10,536 bases of DNA from JBJMHZ01 sp045807125 (GTDB lineage: Bacteria; Actinomycetota; Actinomycetes; JAWWOL01), in assembly GCA_045807125.1 (NCBI GenBank), contig JBJMHZ010000048.1, positions 1 to 10,536 of the forward strand, in the 5' to 3' direction. Position 1 is the stretch's first letter. Every line of letters begins with the position of its first letter. The notes below the pieces were generated by a model. It saw nothing but the letters and a program-made list of their open reading frames with translations. It was not told the DNA's origin and did no database searches. Of this stretch, positions 1 to 5,817 are shown one piece after another. The translations under genes were made by a program, and so were the position numbers.

Positions 1-379
1 CCCTGGCCGGCCGGCCCGCCGGCACCGGCAGCCGCGTCTGGTCGCTCCCGGTCTGGCCGCTCCCGGTCTGCGCGCGGGCGGCCCTGCGCCGGGCCGGCGC
101 CGGCGCCTCGGGCTCGGCGGGGCGGCCGCGGCCCCCCATGCTCAGCTCGCCGGGCGCGAAGGGCAGGTCGTCGCTGCCGATGCGCACCACGATGTGCTCG
201 GGGCCGGCCTCGGCCGGGTCGCGGACCTCGATGACCGGCCCTCTGCTGCCGGCCGGCTGGCCGCCGGTCGAGCGGACCGTGACCCGCGGCGAGCCGCCGC
301 GGCGGAGCTCGTCGCGCAGCCGGCTGACGTCGTCGTCGGACAGGGGCGGCGGATCGGTCGTACGGCGACGCGGCGGCAT
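1..379 (-). CDS. small charged actinobacterial protein of unknown function, 3' end cut off by the window edge
   Basis: The gene reads leftwards from an ATG at 379 and is still open at base 1, giving 126 visible codons without a stop. A GGGGAG ribosome binding site lies at 387-392, 7 nt before the ATG, and fixes the start. The protein opens with MPPRRRTTDPPPLSDDD, then a charged stretch (SRLRDELRRGG), then a probable small beta-rich domain (about residues 31-85) containing VTVRSTGGQ, PVIEVRDPAEAGPEHIVVRIG and DDLPFAPGELS. A low-complexity Ala/Pro/Arg tail follows, with a duplicated five-residue unit (QTGSG QTGSD). No signal peptide or membrane segment is seen. The DPAE...FAPGELS pattern recalls uncharacterised actinobacterial proteins that I tentatively associate with DUF6319; this is from memory and untested. 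Reading as a gene is supported by start, RBS and continuous frame; function is unknown. Confidence 0.7.
   Translation of the reverse strand, partial: MPPRRRTTDPPPLSDDDVSRLRDELRRGGSPRVTVRSTGGQPAGSRGPVIEVRDPAEAGPEHIVVRIGSDDLPFAPGELSMGGRGRPAEPEAPAPARRRAARAQTGSGQTGSDQTRLPVPAGRPAR
41..70. repeat. two-copy 15-bp tandem repeat inside a coding region
   Basis: Bases 41-55 and 56-70 are 15-bp copies that differ at one position (gtcgctcccggtctg and gccgctcccggtctg). The unit is a multiple of three, so on the minus strand it duplicates a five-residue block, QTGSG then QTGSD, in the low-complexity tail of the gene at 1-379. It is probably a slippage product in a disordered linker. Confidence 0.8.
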
Positions 380-485
380 GAGCGGGCTCCCCGGCGTGAC
401 GACTGCTGACGCGCACACGGTCTCACGTCCGGCCCTCGTGGTGGCGAAGCGGCGGCGGCGACGGCCGTACGGCGGCGGAGGAGGC

Positions 486-563
486 ATGAGCGATTGGCTC
501 ACCTGTCTTCGGGGCAATCCCCTTCCCGTTTCACTGACCCGCACGCCGCGCGTGCGCAGGTAG
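486..563 (+). CDS. possible 25-residue leader peptide upstream of the permease
   Basis: A short frame, MSDWLTCLRGNPLPVSLTRTPRVRR, starts at ATG 486 and ends at TAG 561-563, 15 nt before the permease ATG. A strong purine run, GGAGGAGG (477-484), sits directly upstream and would leave about 5 nt between its first GGAG and the ATG. That is better than expected for a random ORF. The last codons overlap an inverted repeat (540-556) that ends 10 nt before the permease ribosome binding site, so translation of this peptide could influence access to that site. The peptide has no run of one amino acid of the kind seen in classical attenuators. It may equally be chance; purine runs are common in GC-rich DNA. 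Confidence 0.35.
   Translation: MSDWLTCLRGNPLPVSLTRTPRVRR
540..556. promoter_or_regulatory. 7-bp inverted repeat just upstream of the permease ribosome binding site
   Basis: CGCACGC (540-546), a CGC loop (547-549) and GCGTGCG (550-556) form a perfect 7-bp stem. It lies 10 nt before the GGGAGG ribosome binding site (567-572) of the permease and inside the last codons of the possible leader peptide. A shorter GGGG-CAAT-CCCC hairpin lies at 511-522. There is no T-tract, so it is not a standard intrinsic terminator. A role in translational control is inference. Confidence 0.4.
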
Positions 564-578
564 TGAGGGAGGCGCACC

Positions 579-2213
579 ATGGCGCAGTCGGCGGGAACGG
601 CGACCCGGTCCGCGGCCCCGAGCAACCATCTCCGGCGCGAGGTCGGCTTCTGGGGACTGACGTTCGTCTCGCTGGGGTCGATCATCGGCTCGGGCTGGCT
701 GCTCGGGGCGCTCACGGCGGCGAAGGCGGCCGGCCCGGCGTCGATCATCTCGTGGGTGATGGCGGCCGTGTTCCTCGCGCTGCTCGCCCTCGTGCACGCC
801 GAGCTGGGCACCGCCTACCCGGTGTCGGGCGGCACCGCGCGGTTCCCGCACTTCGCGTTCGGGGCCATCGCCGGCTTCACCGCGGCCTGGATGTCGTGGC
901 TGCAGGCGGTCACCATCGCGCCGATCGAGGTCGAGGCCGCGCTCACCTACCTGAACAACAAGTGGCCGGGGCTCATCAACCACAACGCGACGCTGACCAC
1001 CCGCGGCCTGCTCATCGCCACGGCCCTCATGCTGGTCTTCACCGTCGTCAACGTGCTCGGCGTGCGACTGCTGTCGGACAGCAACTCGGTCACGGTGATC
1101 TGGAAGACGGCGGTGCCGATCCTCACCATCGTCGTCCTGATCGTGCTGTCGTTCCACGCCTCGAACTTCACCAGCGGGCAGGGCTTCGCGCCGTTCGGGG
1201 CCAAGGGGGTGATGGCCGCCCTCCCGCTCGGCGTCGTCTTCGCGCTGCAGGGCTTCGAGCAGGCGATCCAGATGGGCGGCGAGGCGCGCAACCCGCAGCG
1301 CGACATGGCCCGCGCCATCCTCACCGCGATGGCGATCGGCGCGGTCATCTACATCGCCCTCGAGGTCGCCTTCATCGGCGCCCTGCACCCGAGCCGGCTG
1401 CTGCACGGCTGGGCCAACCCGATCGGGGAGGGCGAGTTCGGCCCGTACGCCACGCTGGCGACCGAGCTGGGCGCCGGCTGGCTCGCGACGATCCTCTACA
1501 TCGACGCGTTCATCTCGCCGGCCGGCACCGGCCTGGTCTACCTCGGCACGTCCTCGCGGCTGTCGTACGCGATGGGCCGCAACCGCTACCTGCCGCCGCT
1601 CGTCTCGCAGGTCAGCCGGCGCGGGGTGCCGCTCGTCTCCATCATCATCGCCTTCGTCGTCGGCGAGATCGCGTTCCTGCCGTTCCCGAGCTGGCAGTCG
1701 CTGGTGGGGCTGGTGACGTCGGCTACCGCCATCATGTACGGCTTCGCGCCGATCTCCCTGATGGCGCTGCGCCGCGAGGATCCGGACCGCCGCCGGCCGT
1801 TCCGGTTGCCGGCCGCCGGCATCATCGCGCCGCTGTCGTTCATCGCGGCCAACTACATCGTCTACTGGTCCGGGTGGAAGGCCGACCAGAAGCTGTTCCT
1901 CGCCATCGTGGTCGGCTTCGTCCTCTTCGCGCTGTACTTCCTGTACCTGCCGCAGGAGCGCCGGCCTCCGCTCGACCCGCACTCGCTGCTGTGGGTCGGC
2001 CCCTGGCTCGGCGGCCTCGCCGTCATCAGCTGGCTGGGGCAGTTCGACGGCCGCGAGGCCATCCCGTTCTGGGTCGACCTCGTGGTGGTCGCCGTCTTCT
2101 CCCTCGTCATCTACGCCGTCGGGATCCGGATGGGCCTCGCCGTCGAGAAGGTGCGCGAGCTGGTGGCCGACGAGGAGCGGGAGGCCGAGGAGGCCGACGT
2201 CACGGTGGCCTGA
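579..2213 (+). CDS. APC-superfamily amino-acid permease
   Basis: A 544-residue polytopic membrane protein expected to import amino acids or related amines by proton or cation coupling. The first membrane helix carries the unwound substrate-binding motif GSIIGSGWL (residues 33-41). The sixth-helix region has FALQGFEQ (221-228), followed by EARNPQRDMARAI (235-247), a cytoplasmic loop signature of APC transporters. TSSRLSYAMGRNRYLPP (324-340) matches the loop after helix 8. About 12 to 14 hydrophobic segments run from residue 24 to about 520. The end is an acidic, possibly helical cytoplasmic tail (523-544). Length fits the larger members of the family. The ATG is supported by GGGAGG at 567-572, 6 nt upstream. 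The substrate cannot be assigned. A Nudix hydrolase gene follows after 34 bp and is probably cotranscribed. Confidence 0.93.
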   Translation: MAQSAGTATRSAAPSNHLRREVGFWGLTFVSLGSIIGSGWLLGALTAAKAAGPASIISWVMAAVFLALLALVHAELGTAYPVSGGTARFPHFAFGAIAGFTAAWMSWLQAVTIAPIEVEAALTYLNNKWPGLINHNATLTTRGLLIATALMLVFTVVNVLGVRLLSDSNSVTVIWKTAVPILTIVVLIVLSFHASNFTSGQGFAPFGAKGVMAALPLGVVFALQGFEQAIQMGGEARNPQRDMARAILTAMAIGAVIYIALEVAFIGALHPSRLLHGWANPIGEGEFGPYATLATELGAGWLATILYIDAFISPAGTGLVYLGTSSRLSYAMGRNRYLPPLVSQVSRRGVPLVSIIIAFVVGEIAFLPFPSWQSLVGLVTSATAIMYGFAPISLMALRREDPDRRRPFRLPAAGIIAPLSFIAANYIVYWSGWKADQKLFLAIVVGFVLFALYFLYLPQERRPPLDPHSLLWVGPWLGGLAVISWLGQFDGREAIPFWVDLVVVAVFSLVIYAVGIRMGLAVEKVRELVADEEREAEEADVTVA

Positions 2214-2234
2214 CGAGCGCACGAGTGGCAGCGC

Positions 2235-2240
2235 GAGGGG
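2235..2240 (+). promoter_or_regulatory. ribosome binding site that selects the GTG start of the Nudix gene
   Basis: GAGGGG lies 7 nt before GTG 2248. The in-frame ATG at 2266 has a GGGGAG (2260-2265) directly touching it, which is too close to work. GTG 2248 is therefore preferred. Confidence 0.6.
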
Positions 2241-2247
2241 CAGCAGC

Positions 2248-2802
2248 GTGACGGGCGGCGGGGAGATGCGCACCCTCGGCACGCGGATCCGCTACCGGAG
2301 CGCCTGGATGACCGTCCGCGAGGACGCCGTGGCGCGGGCGGACGGCTCGGTCGGCAGCTACGGCGTCGTCGACAAGCCGGACTTCGCGGTGGTCGTGCCG
2401 GTCGAGCGCGGCGGCTACTGGCTCGTCGAGCAGTACCGCTACCCGGTGCGCCGCCGGGCGTGGGAGTTCCCGCAGGGCTCCTGGGGCGCGGCCGGCTCCG
2501 GCTCGCCGGAGGAGCTGGCGATGGCCGAGCTCGCCGAGGAGACCGGGCTGCGGGCCACCGAGCTTCGCCACCTCGGCCACCTGTTCCCGGCGTACGGCTT
2601 CTGCAGCCAGGGGTTCGACGCGTACGTCGCGACGGGCCTCGTGCCCGGCGAGCCGGCGCGCGAGGCGAGCGAGCAGGACATGCGCCATCGCTGGGCGAGC
2701 GACGCGGAGCTGCGGGAGACGATCGCGCGCGGCGACGTGGTCGACGCGGTCAGCCTCGCCGCCTACGCCCTGCTGGGGCTGGACCACCCTCCGCGCAGCT
2801 AG
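2248..2802 (+). CDS. Nudix hydrolase, ADP-ribose pyrophosphatase-like, with a degenerate Nudix box
   Basis: A 184-residue soluble protein of the Nudix superfamily, which cleaves nucleoside diphosphates linked to another moiety. The fold is visible: a strand around FAVVVPVERGGYWLVEQYRYPV (residues 46-67), the WEFPQGSW turn (72-79), then the Nudix helix SPEELAMAELAEETGL (86-101). The metal-binding acidic residues E94, E97 and E98 and the glycine G100 are present. Two consensus residues differ: the Glu of GX5E is Gly85 and the Arg of REUXEE is Ala93. LGHLFPAYGFCSQGFDAYVA (109-128) resembles the substrate region of ADP-ribose-type enzymes. The true substrate is unknown. The stop TAG (2800-2802) overlaps that of the converging protease gene. 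Transcription is probably shared with the upstream permease. Confidence 0.88.
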   Translation: MTGGGEMRTLGTRIRYRSAWMTVREDAVARADGSVGSYGVVDKPDFAVVVPVERGGYWLVEQYRYPVRRRAWEFPQGSWGAAGSGSPEELAMAELAEETGLRATELRHLGHLFPAYGFCSQGFDAYVATGLVPGEPAREASEQDMRHRWASDAELRETIARGDVVDAVSLAAYALLGLDHPPRS

Positions 2803-3413
2803 CGCAGCCACCAGGCGAGCAGGTCGGCGGCGGCGTGCGCCCCGGCCGGCGCCAGCCAGCTGCCGGCGGCCAGCCGCAGCCAGCCCAGCCACCCGCCGAC
2901 CGCGAGGTCGAGCGGCACGGCGGCCCAGCCGTACAGCGGCACGTGCAGCGCGGCGAAGCAGGCGGCGGTCACGGCCACGGCGACCGTCGGCCCGGCCAGC
3001 GCGTCGAGCCGGTGCAGCAGCGCGCCGCGCAGGAAGGCCTCCTCGGCGACGGCGACCGCGCTCACCACGAGGGCCCACGCGAGGAACGCGCCCTGGGGCC
3101 GGTGGCCGCCGGTCGCCCCCAGCAGGCGGCTCGCGGCGACGGGCAGCACGAGGACGGCCGCTCCGAGGAGCGCGACGGCGAGCTGCCGCAGGCTGGGGCG
3201 AGGGGTCGCGGTGCGGTCGGCGACGGCGAGGGCGGCCAGCGCGGCGGCGACGGCCAGCCCCGCGGGCGCCGACCGCGCGGCGCCGACCGGCGCGGTGGCG
3301 CCCGACACCGCGAGGCGCAGCAGGACGGCGATCGCGAAGCCGGCCAGCAGCGCGGCCGCCCGGACGCCGTCGCGCCGCGCGCCGCTCGGTGCCGCCACGC
3401 ACGGGGTGGTCAC
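2799..3413 (-). CDS. CPBP-family intramembrane glutamic-type protease
   Basis: A 204-residue membrane protein of the CPBP (Rce1/CAAX-processing or 'Abi') family, which cleaves substrates within or near the membrane. All three signature motifs are present in order: EExxxR as E124-E125-AFL-R129, FxxxH as F153-AAL-H157, and HxxxD as H193-AAA-D197. Hydrophobic helices cover about 18-38, 50-66, 77-94, 109-123, 141-160, 165-182 and 186-203. The start is GTG 3413, which overlaps the TGA of the upstream gene (GTGA, 3413-3410), so translation is probably coupled. The protein is compact but within the family range. Family members act in protein processing, bacteriocin self-immunity or signalling; nothing here identifies the substrate. 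The operon partner directly upstream is an exported protein with one C-terminal membrane anchor, a possible substrate by inference only. Confidence 0.9.
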   Translation of the reverse strand: MTTPCVAAPSGARRDGVRAAALLAGFAIAVLLRLAVSGATAPVGAARSAPAGLAVAAALAALAVADRTATPRPSLRQLAVALLGAAVLVLPVAASRLLGATGGHRPQGAFLAWALVVSAVAVAEEAFLRGALLHRLDALAGPTVAVAVTAACFAALHVPLYGWAAVPLDLAVGGWLGWLRLAAGSWLAPAGAHAAADLLAWWLR

Positions 3414-4225
3414 GACGGTCTCTCGGCCGGCTCGGCGGCCGGCTCGGGCGGCGGCTCCCGGCCGGCCCGGCCGCGGCTGATCCGGACCGCGACGACGAGG
3501 GCCACCAGCGCGACGGCGAGCGCAGCGACGAGCAGCCAGGCGAGCGGGAGCCCGCCGCCCGATCCGCCCGACCCGCCCGCGCCCGGCTGCGGCAATCCGA
3601 AGGCGAGCGCGTAGTCGCCGAGCCCGGCGAAGGAGGTGCGGTAGACGTCGTTGCCGACCCGCTCGGTCGGCCGCGGCTGCCAGCGCGCGCCGGGCGCTGG
3701 CCGGTAGACCATCACCGGCCCCGGCTCGCGGAACGCGGTGGCCCGCATGGTGATGCCGGACGACGCCGATCCCGTCGCGCCGGCCGACGGCTGGAACGTG
3801 ACCGTCCCGGCCACGTCGGTGCCCGCGGACACCCGGTAGAGGTTGCCGTCGATGTCGCCGCCGGCCGGCTGGACGTCGGGCCCGACCGGCCGCGCGCGAA
3901 GGGTCACCTTGGTGGCTCCGGCCGGGACGTGCAGGTCGCCCGGGACGATCGCGACCACCACCTGCGGCCCCTGCTCGGCGCTCTGCGCGACGACCGACTG
4001 CAGGTTGATGCCGTTGCTGACCGCGCTGCTGCCGGTGCCCGTCGTCGGCGCAGCGCTCGCCTGGTAGCCGGGCGGCGGGTCGACGAAGCGGTAGGGCTCG
4101 TCGGGGAAGCCGACGCCGTCGTAGAGCGGGACCGTCGCCGGCCACGCCGACCAGGCAAGCGCCAGCCCGGCGAGCACGGCGAGGAGGAGGCCCAGCCGCC
4201 GGGCCGCCGGCCGCCTGCTCGTCAT
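3410..4225 (-). CDS. exported single-pass membrane protein of unknown function
   Basis: A 271-residue protein I do not recognise. It starts at ATG 4225, overlapping the TGA of the preceding gene (ATGA, 4225-4222). Residues 1-30 form a signal peptide or N-terminal anchor: a basic start (MTSRRPAARR), then a hydrophobic core (LGLLLAVLAGLALAW). The extracytoplasmic part (about 31-212) begins LYDGVGFPDEPYRFVDPPPGY, continues through a Ser/Thr/Gly-rich segment, and has a likely beta-rich domain. It ends with the conserved-looking GLGDYALAFG (201-210). A Gly/Ser linker (GAGGSGGSGGG, 215-225) leads to one transmembrane helix (about 226-248), a basic stop-transfer segment, and a Pro/Glu-rich cytoplasmic tail. 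No sortase motif or catalytic signature is visible. Position between a polytopic membrane protein and a CPBP protease suggests a membrane complex at the cell surface. Confidence 0.85.
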   Translation of the reverse strand: MTSRRPAARRLGLLLAVLAGLALAWSAWPATVPLYDGVGFPDEPYRFVDPPPGYQASAAPTTGTGSSAVSNGINLQSVVAQSAEQGPQVVVAIVPGDLHVPAGATKVTLRARPVGPDVQPAGGDIDGNLYRVSAGTDVAGTVTFQPSAGATGSASSGITMRATAFREPGPVMVYRPAPGARWQPRPTERVGNDVYRTSFAGLGDYALAFGLPQPGAGGSGGSGGGLPLAWLLVAALAVALVALVVAVRISRGRAGREPPPEPAAEPAERPS

Positions 4226-5673
4226 GGAGCGCCAGCCGGCGGGCCGGCCTCCCAGGTGGCCACCGGGCGGGGCAGCGCCTCCTGCGGCTGGTTGCCGCTC
4301 TCCTTGACCAGCGGCTGCGCGAGCAGCCACAGCGAGAGCATGGTGTAGCCGACCATTGCGACGAGCCACGGGCGCTCGCTCGCCCGCGCGGTGGCCCGGT
4401 CGGCGCTGCTCGTCGCGAGATGGCGGTGGGCGACGAGCACGGCGACGACGTGCGCCGCCACGATGACGACGACGGCGAAGTACCAGTAGAACCCGCTCGG
4501 CAGGAAGTGCAGGTGCGGCTCGTAGTCGTCGTTGAACGGGTACGGCAGGTGGATCGGCCACGACTCCTTGCCCACCGGGTTGCCGATGAGCGGCGCGAGC
4601 AGCTGCCCGTTGAGCAGGACGTACTGGAAGTAGTGCGCCAGCAGGTAGCCGAAGGCGATCGGGAGGATCGACGGGAGCAGGCCGGCGAGCGCGGCCCGCG
4701 CGCTCGTGCCGTGCCGGCCGGCCCGCGCGGCGGCGACGGCGAACGCCGAGAGGACCGCGGCGAGCGCCAGCGCGAGCACCAGGAACGTGAGAGTGCGGAA
4801 CGCCTCCAGGCGGTCGGCATGCGCCGCGTCGATGCCGCCGGGCAACGACTGCTCGAAGCGCTGCCAGCGCGGCGTCGCGAGGAGGCCGTCGAAGTTCACG
4901 TTGACGAGCAGCAGGAGGACGAAGGCGATCCGTGACGCGCTCGCCTCGAACGGCACGTCGAAGCCGCCGGCGAACCCCCTGCGCCCCGGTGCGCCGAACC
5001 GGAAGAAGCCCAGCCGTCCCCAGGTCGAGAGCAGCACGGAGAGCATCTCGCCGCGCTCCAGCCAGGCGCGGCCGAAGAGCGCGCCGGCGACCAGGCAGAG
5101 GACGGCGTAGCCGAGCAGCGCGAGAGCGAGGTTGCGCGGCAGCGTCATCGAGCGGTTGAAGACGAGCTCGGCGCACGCGGTGGCGAAGAGCAGGACGGCC
5201 GCCGGCCACCAGCCGAGCCGGTCGGGCCAGCGCAGCGGCGCCTCGGTCGTGAGCAGCGCCCTGCGCAGCCCTGGCCGGTCGGCGACGGTCGAGAGCCAGC
5301 CGTACGGGTTGACCGGCCGGGTCCAGTTGCCGAGGACCCCGCAGGTCAGCGGGGCGACGACCCAGACGACGATCCAGAACCAGGTCGGGAGGATGTTCTC
5401 CGGGATGTCCTGCGCGCCGGTGAGGCCGGCCCAGATCAGGAGCGCCAGGACGAGGACCGCGAGCGCGCCGGCGAGGCGAGCCGCACCGGTCGCGGGCGGT
5501 GGCAGCGCCCGGTCGCGCGGCTCGACGGGCCCGGCCGCCCGCACCGCACGGCCCTCGACGAGCAGGAACGACACGATGACGACCACCGCGCCGCCGAGGA
5601 CGAACAACCACAGCGGCAGCGGCAGGTCGTAGCGCACGCCGAACGCGTGCGCCAGCAACGGAGACGGGATCAC
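4222..5673 (-). CDS. polytopic membrane protein, 'fenitrothion hydrolase'-like, function uncertain
   Basis: A 483-residue integral membrane protein with about ten hydrophobic segments (near residues 20-39, 65-84, 97-115, 155-172, 182-203, 246-260, 294-315, 329-356, 394-417 and 436-453). From memory it resembles actinobacterial proteins annotated 'fenitrothion hydrolase': AHAFGVRYDLPLPLWLF (9-25), NWTRPVNPYGWL (116-127), a WPDRLGWWPAA segment (149-159), and SRIAFVLLLLVNVNFDG (247-263). That name comes from a pesticide-degradation study and need not describe the role here. The second half is rich in aromatic residues and His (HYFQYVLLNG, 347-356; HLHFLPSGFYWY, 387-398), which could bind a metal or cofactor. 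The start is GTG 5673, with AAGGAG (5681-5686) 7 nt upstream. An ATG at 5715 would lengthen the protein by 14 residues but overlaps a -10-like element. It heads a three-gene operon. Confidence 0.85.
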   Translation of the reverse strand: MIPSPLLAHAFGVRYDLPLPLWLFVLGGAVVVIVSFLLVEGRAVRAAGPVEPRDRALPPPATGAARLAGALAVLVLALLIWAGLTGAQDIPENILPTWFWIVVWVVAPLTCGVLGNWTRPVNPYGWLSTVADRPGLRRALLTTEAPLRWPDRLGWWPAAVLLFATACAELVFNRSMTLPRNLALALLGYAVLCLVAGALFGRAWLERGEMLSVLLSTWGRLGFFRFGAPGRRGFAGGFDVPFEASASRIAFVLLLLVNVNFDGLLATPRWQRFEQSLPGGIDAAHADRLEAFRTLTFLVLALALAAVLSAFAVAAARAGRHGTSARAALAGLLPSILPIAFGYLLAHYFQYVLLNGQLLAPLIGNPVGKESWPIHLPYPFNDDYEPHLHFLPSGFYWYFAVVVIVAAHVVAVLVAHRHLATSSADRATARASERPWLVAMVGYTMLSLWLLAQPLVKESGNQPQEALPRPVATWEAGPPAGAP

Positions 5674-5680
5674 TCGCGGG

Positions 5681-5686
5681 CTCCTT
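5681..5686 (-). promoter_or_regulatory. ribosome binding site that selects the GTG start at 5673
   Basis: On the minus strand AAGGAG occupies 5686-5681 and is 7 nt before GTG 5673. This is the best ribosome binding site in the region, and it makes GTG 5673 a better start than the in-frame ATG at 5715. Confidence 0.7.
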
Positions 5687-5710
5687 GGCGCGGCCGTGGT
5701 CTCGGCTTGG

Positions 5711-5716
5711 AACATA
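5711..5716 (-). promoter_or_regulatory. possible -10 element for the three-gene membrane operon
   Basis: On the minus strand 5716-5711 reads TATGTT, matching the actinobacterial TANNNT -10 pattern. Transcription would begin about 5704 and leave a leader of about 30 nt to GTG 5673. No good -35 is seen (CGCATC at the expected place), so an activator or alternative sigma factor may be involved, or the match may be chance. Confidence 0.4.
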
Positions 5717-5725
5717 TCCCGCGCT

Positions 5726-5743
5726 GCCCGCCTCGATGCGGGC
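5726..5743. promoter_or_regulatory. 6-bp inverted repeat between divergent promoters
   Basis: GCCCGC (5726-5731), a CTCGAT spacer (5732-5737) and GCGGGC (5738-5743) form a perfect inverted repeat. It sits between the possible -10 of the leftward operon and the possible -35 of the rightward egt operon. This is where a shared operator would be expected, but GC-rich repeats of this length also arise by chance. Confidence 0.35.
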
Positions 5744-5744
5744 G

Positions 5745-5774
5745 GTGATCGGCGCCGGTGGGCCCGGTTAGCAT
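5745..5774 (+). promoter_or_regulatory. possible egtB-egtD promoter
   Basis: A -10-like TAGCAT (5769-5774, TANNNT pattern) lies 18 bp after GTGATC (5745-5750), which shares only the TGA core with the TTGACA -35. The predicted start of transcription, near 5781, falls inside the 12-bp palindrome, giving a leader of about 37 nt to ATG 5818. Confidence 0.4.
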
Positions 5775-5784
5775 GTCCGGACAT
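5773..5784. promoter_or_regulatory. perfect 12-bp palindrome, candidate operator for the egt operon
   Basis: ATGTCCGGACAT (5773-5784) is a perfect palindrome that overlaps the end of the possible -10 and the predicted transcription start. Its TCCGGAC core recurs at 5791-5797, 15 bp downstream, and CATCG/CGATG (5782-5786 and 5798-5802) flank that second copy. The arrangement suggests a dimeric repressor site, but no regulator gene is in the window. Confidence 0.45.
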
Positions 5785-5817
5785 CGCCGATCCGGACCGA
5801 TGCTCGCGGAGGGCGAG

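Noticed and set aside
1..40. GGCCGG-rich stretch that can fold into short hairpins
   Set aside because: Such stretches recur throughout the coding regions of this GC-rich sequence and reflect codon use rather than a repeat element.
138..563. A 141-codon plus-strand frame covering the left-edge gene
   Set aside because: It is antisense to the supported gene at 1-379 and its product is Arg/Gly/Ser-rich. Only its last 25 codons have a plausible start of their own.
494..2251. A long open frame in another phase over the permease gene, and a matching one on the minus strand (531-2282)
   Set aside because: Both translate to Arg/Ala/Gly/His-rich low-complexity sequence. The permease frame has clear membrane helices and family motifs. 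Long spurious frames are expected at this GC content.
2799..3413. CPBP ('Abi') protease as evidence of a phage-defence island
   Set aside because: The family name is historical. No toxin, nuclease, mobile element or other defence gene lies nearby, so a defence role is unsupported.
2799..4820. A 673-codon minus-strand frame ending with the CPBP protease
   Set aside because: Only the last 204 codons are real protease. The first part is an out-of-phase reading of the two upstream genes. The GTGA junction at 3413 gives the true start.
5673..5715. ATG 5715 as start of the polytopic membrane protein
   Set aside because: It sits in the TATGTT -10-like element and lacks a ribosome binding site, whereas GTG 5673 has AAGGAG at 7 nt.
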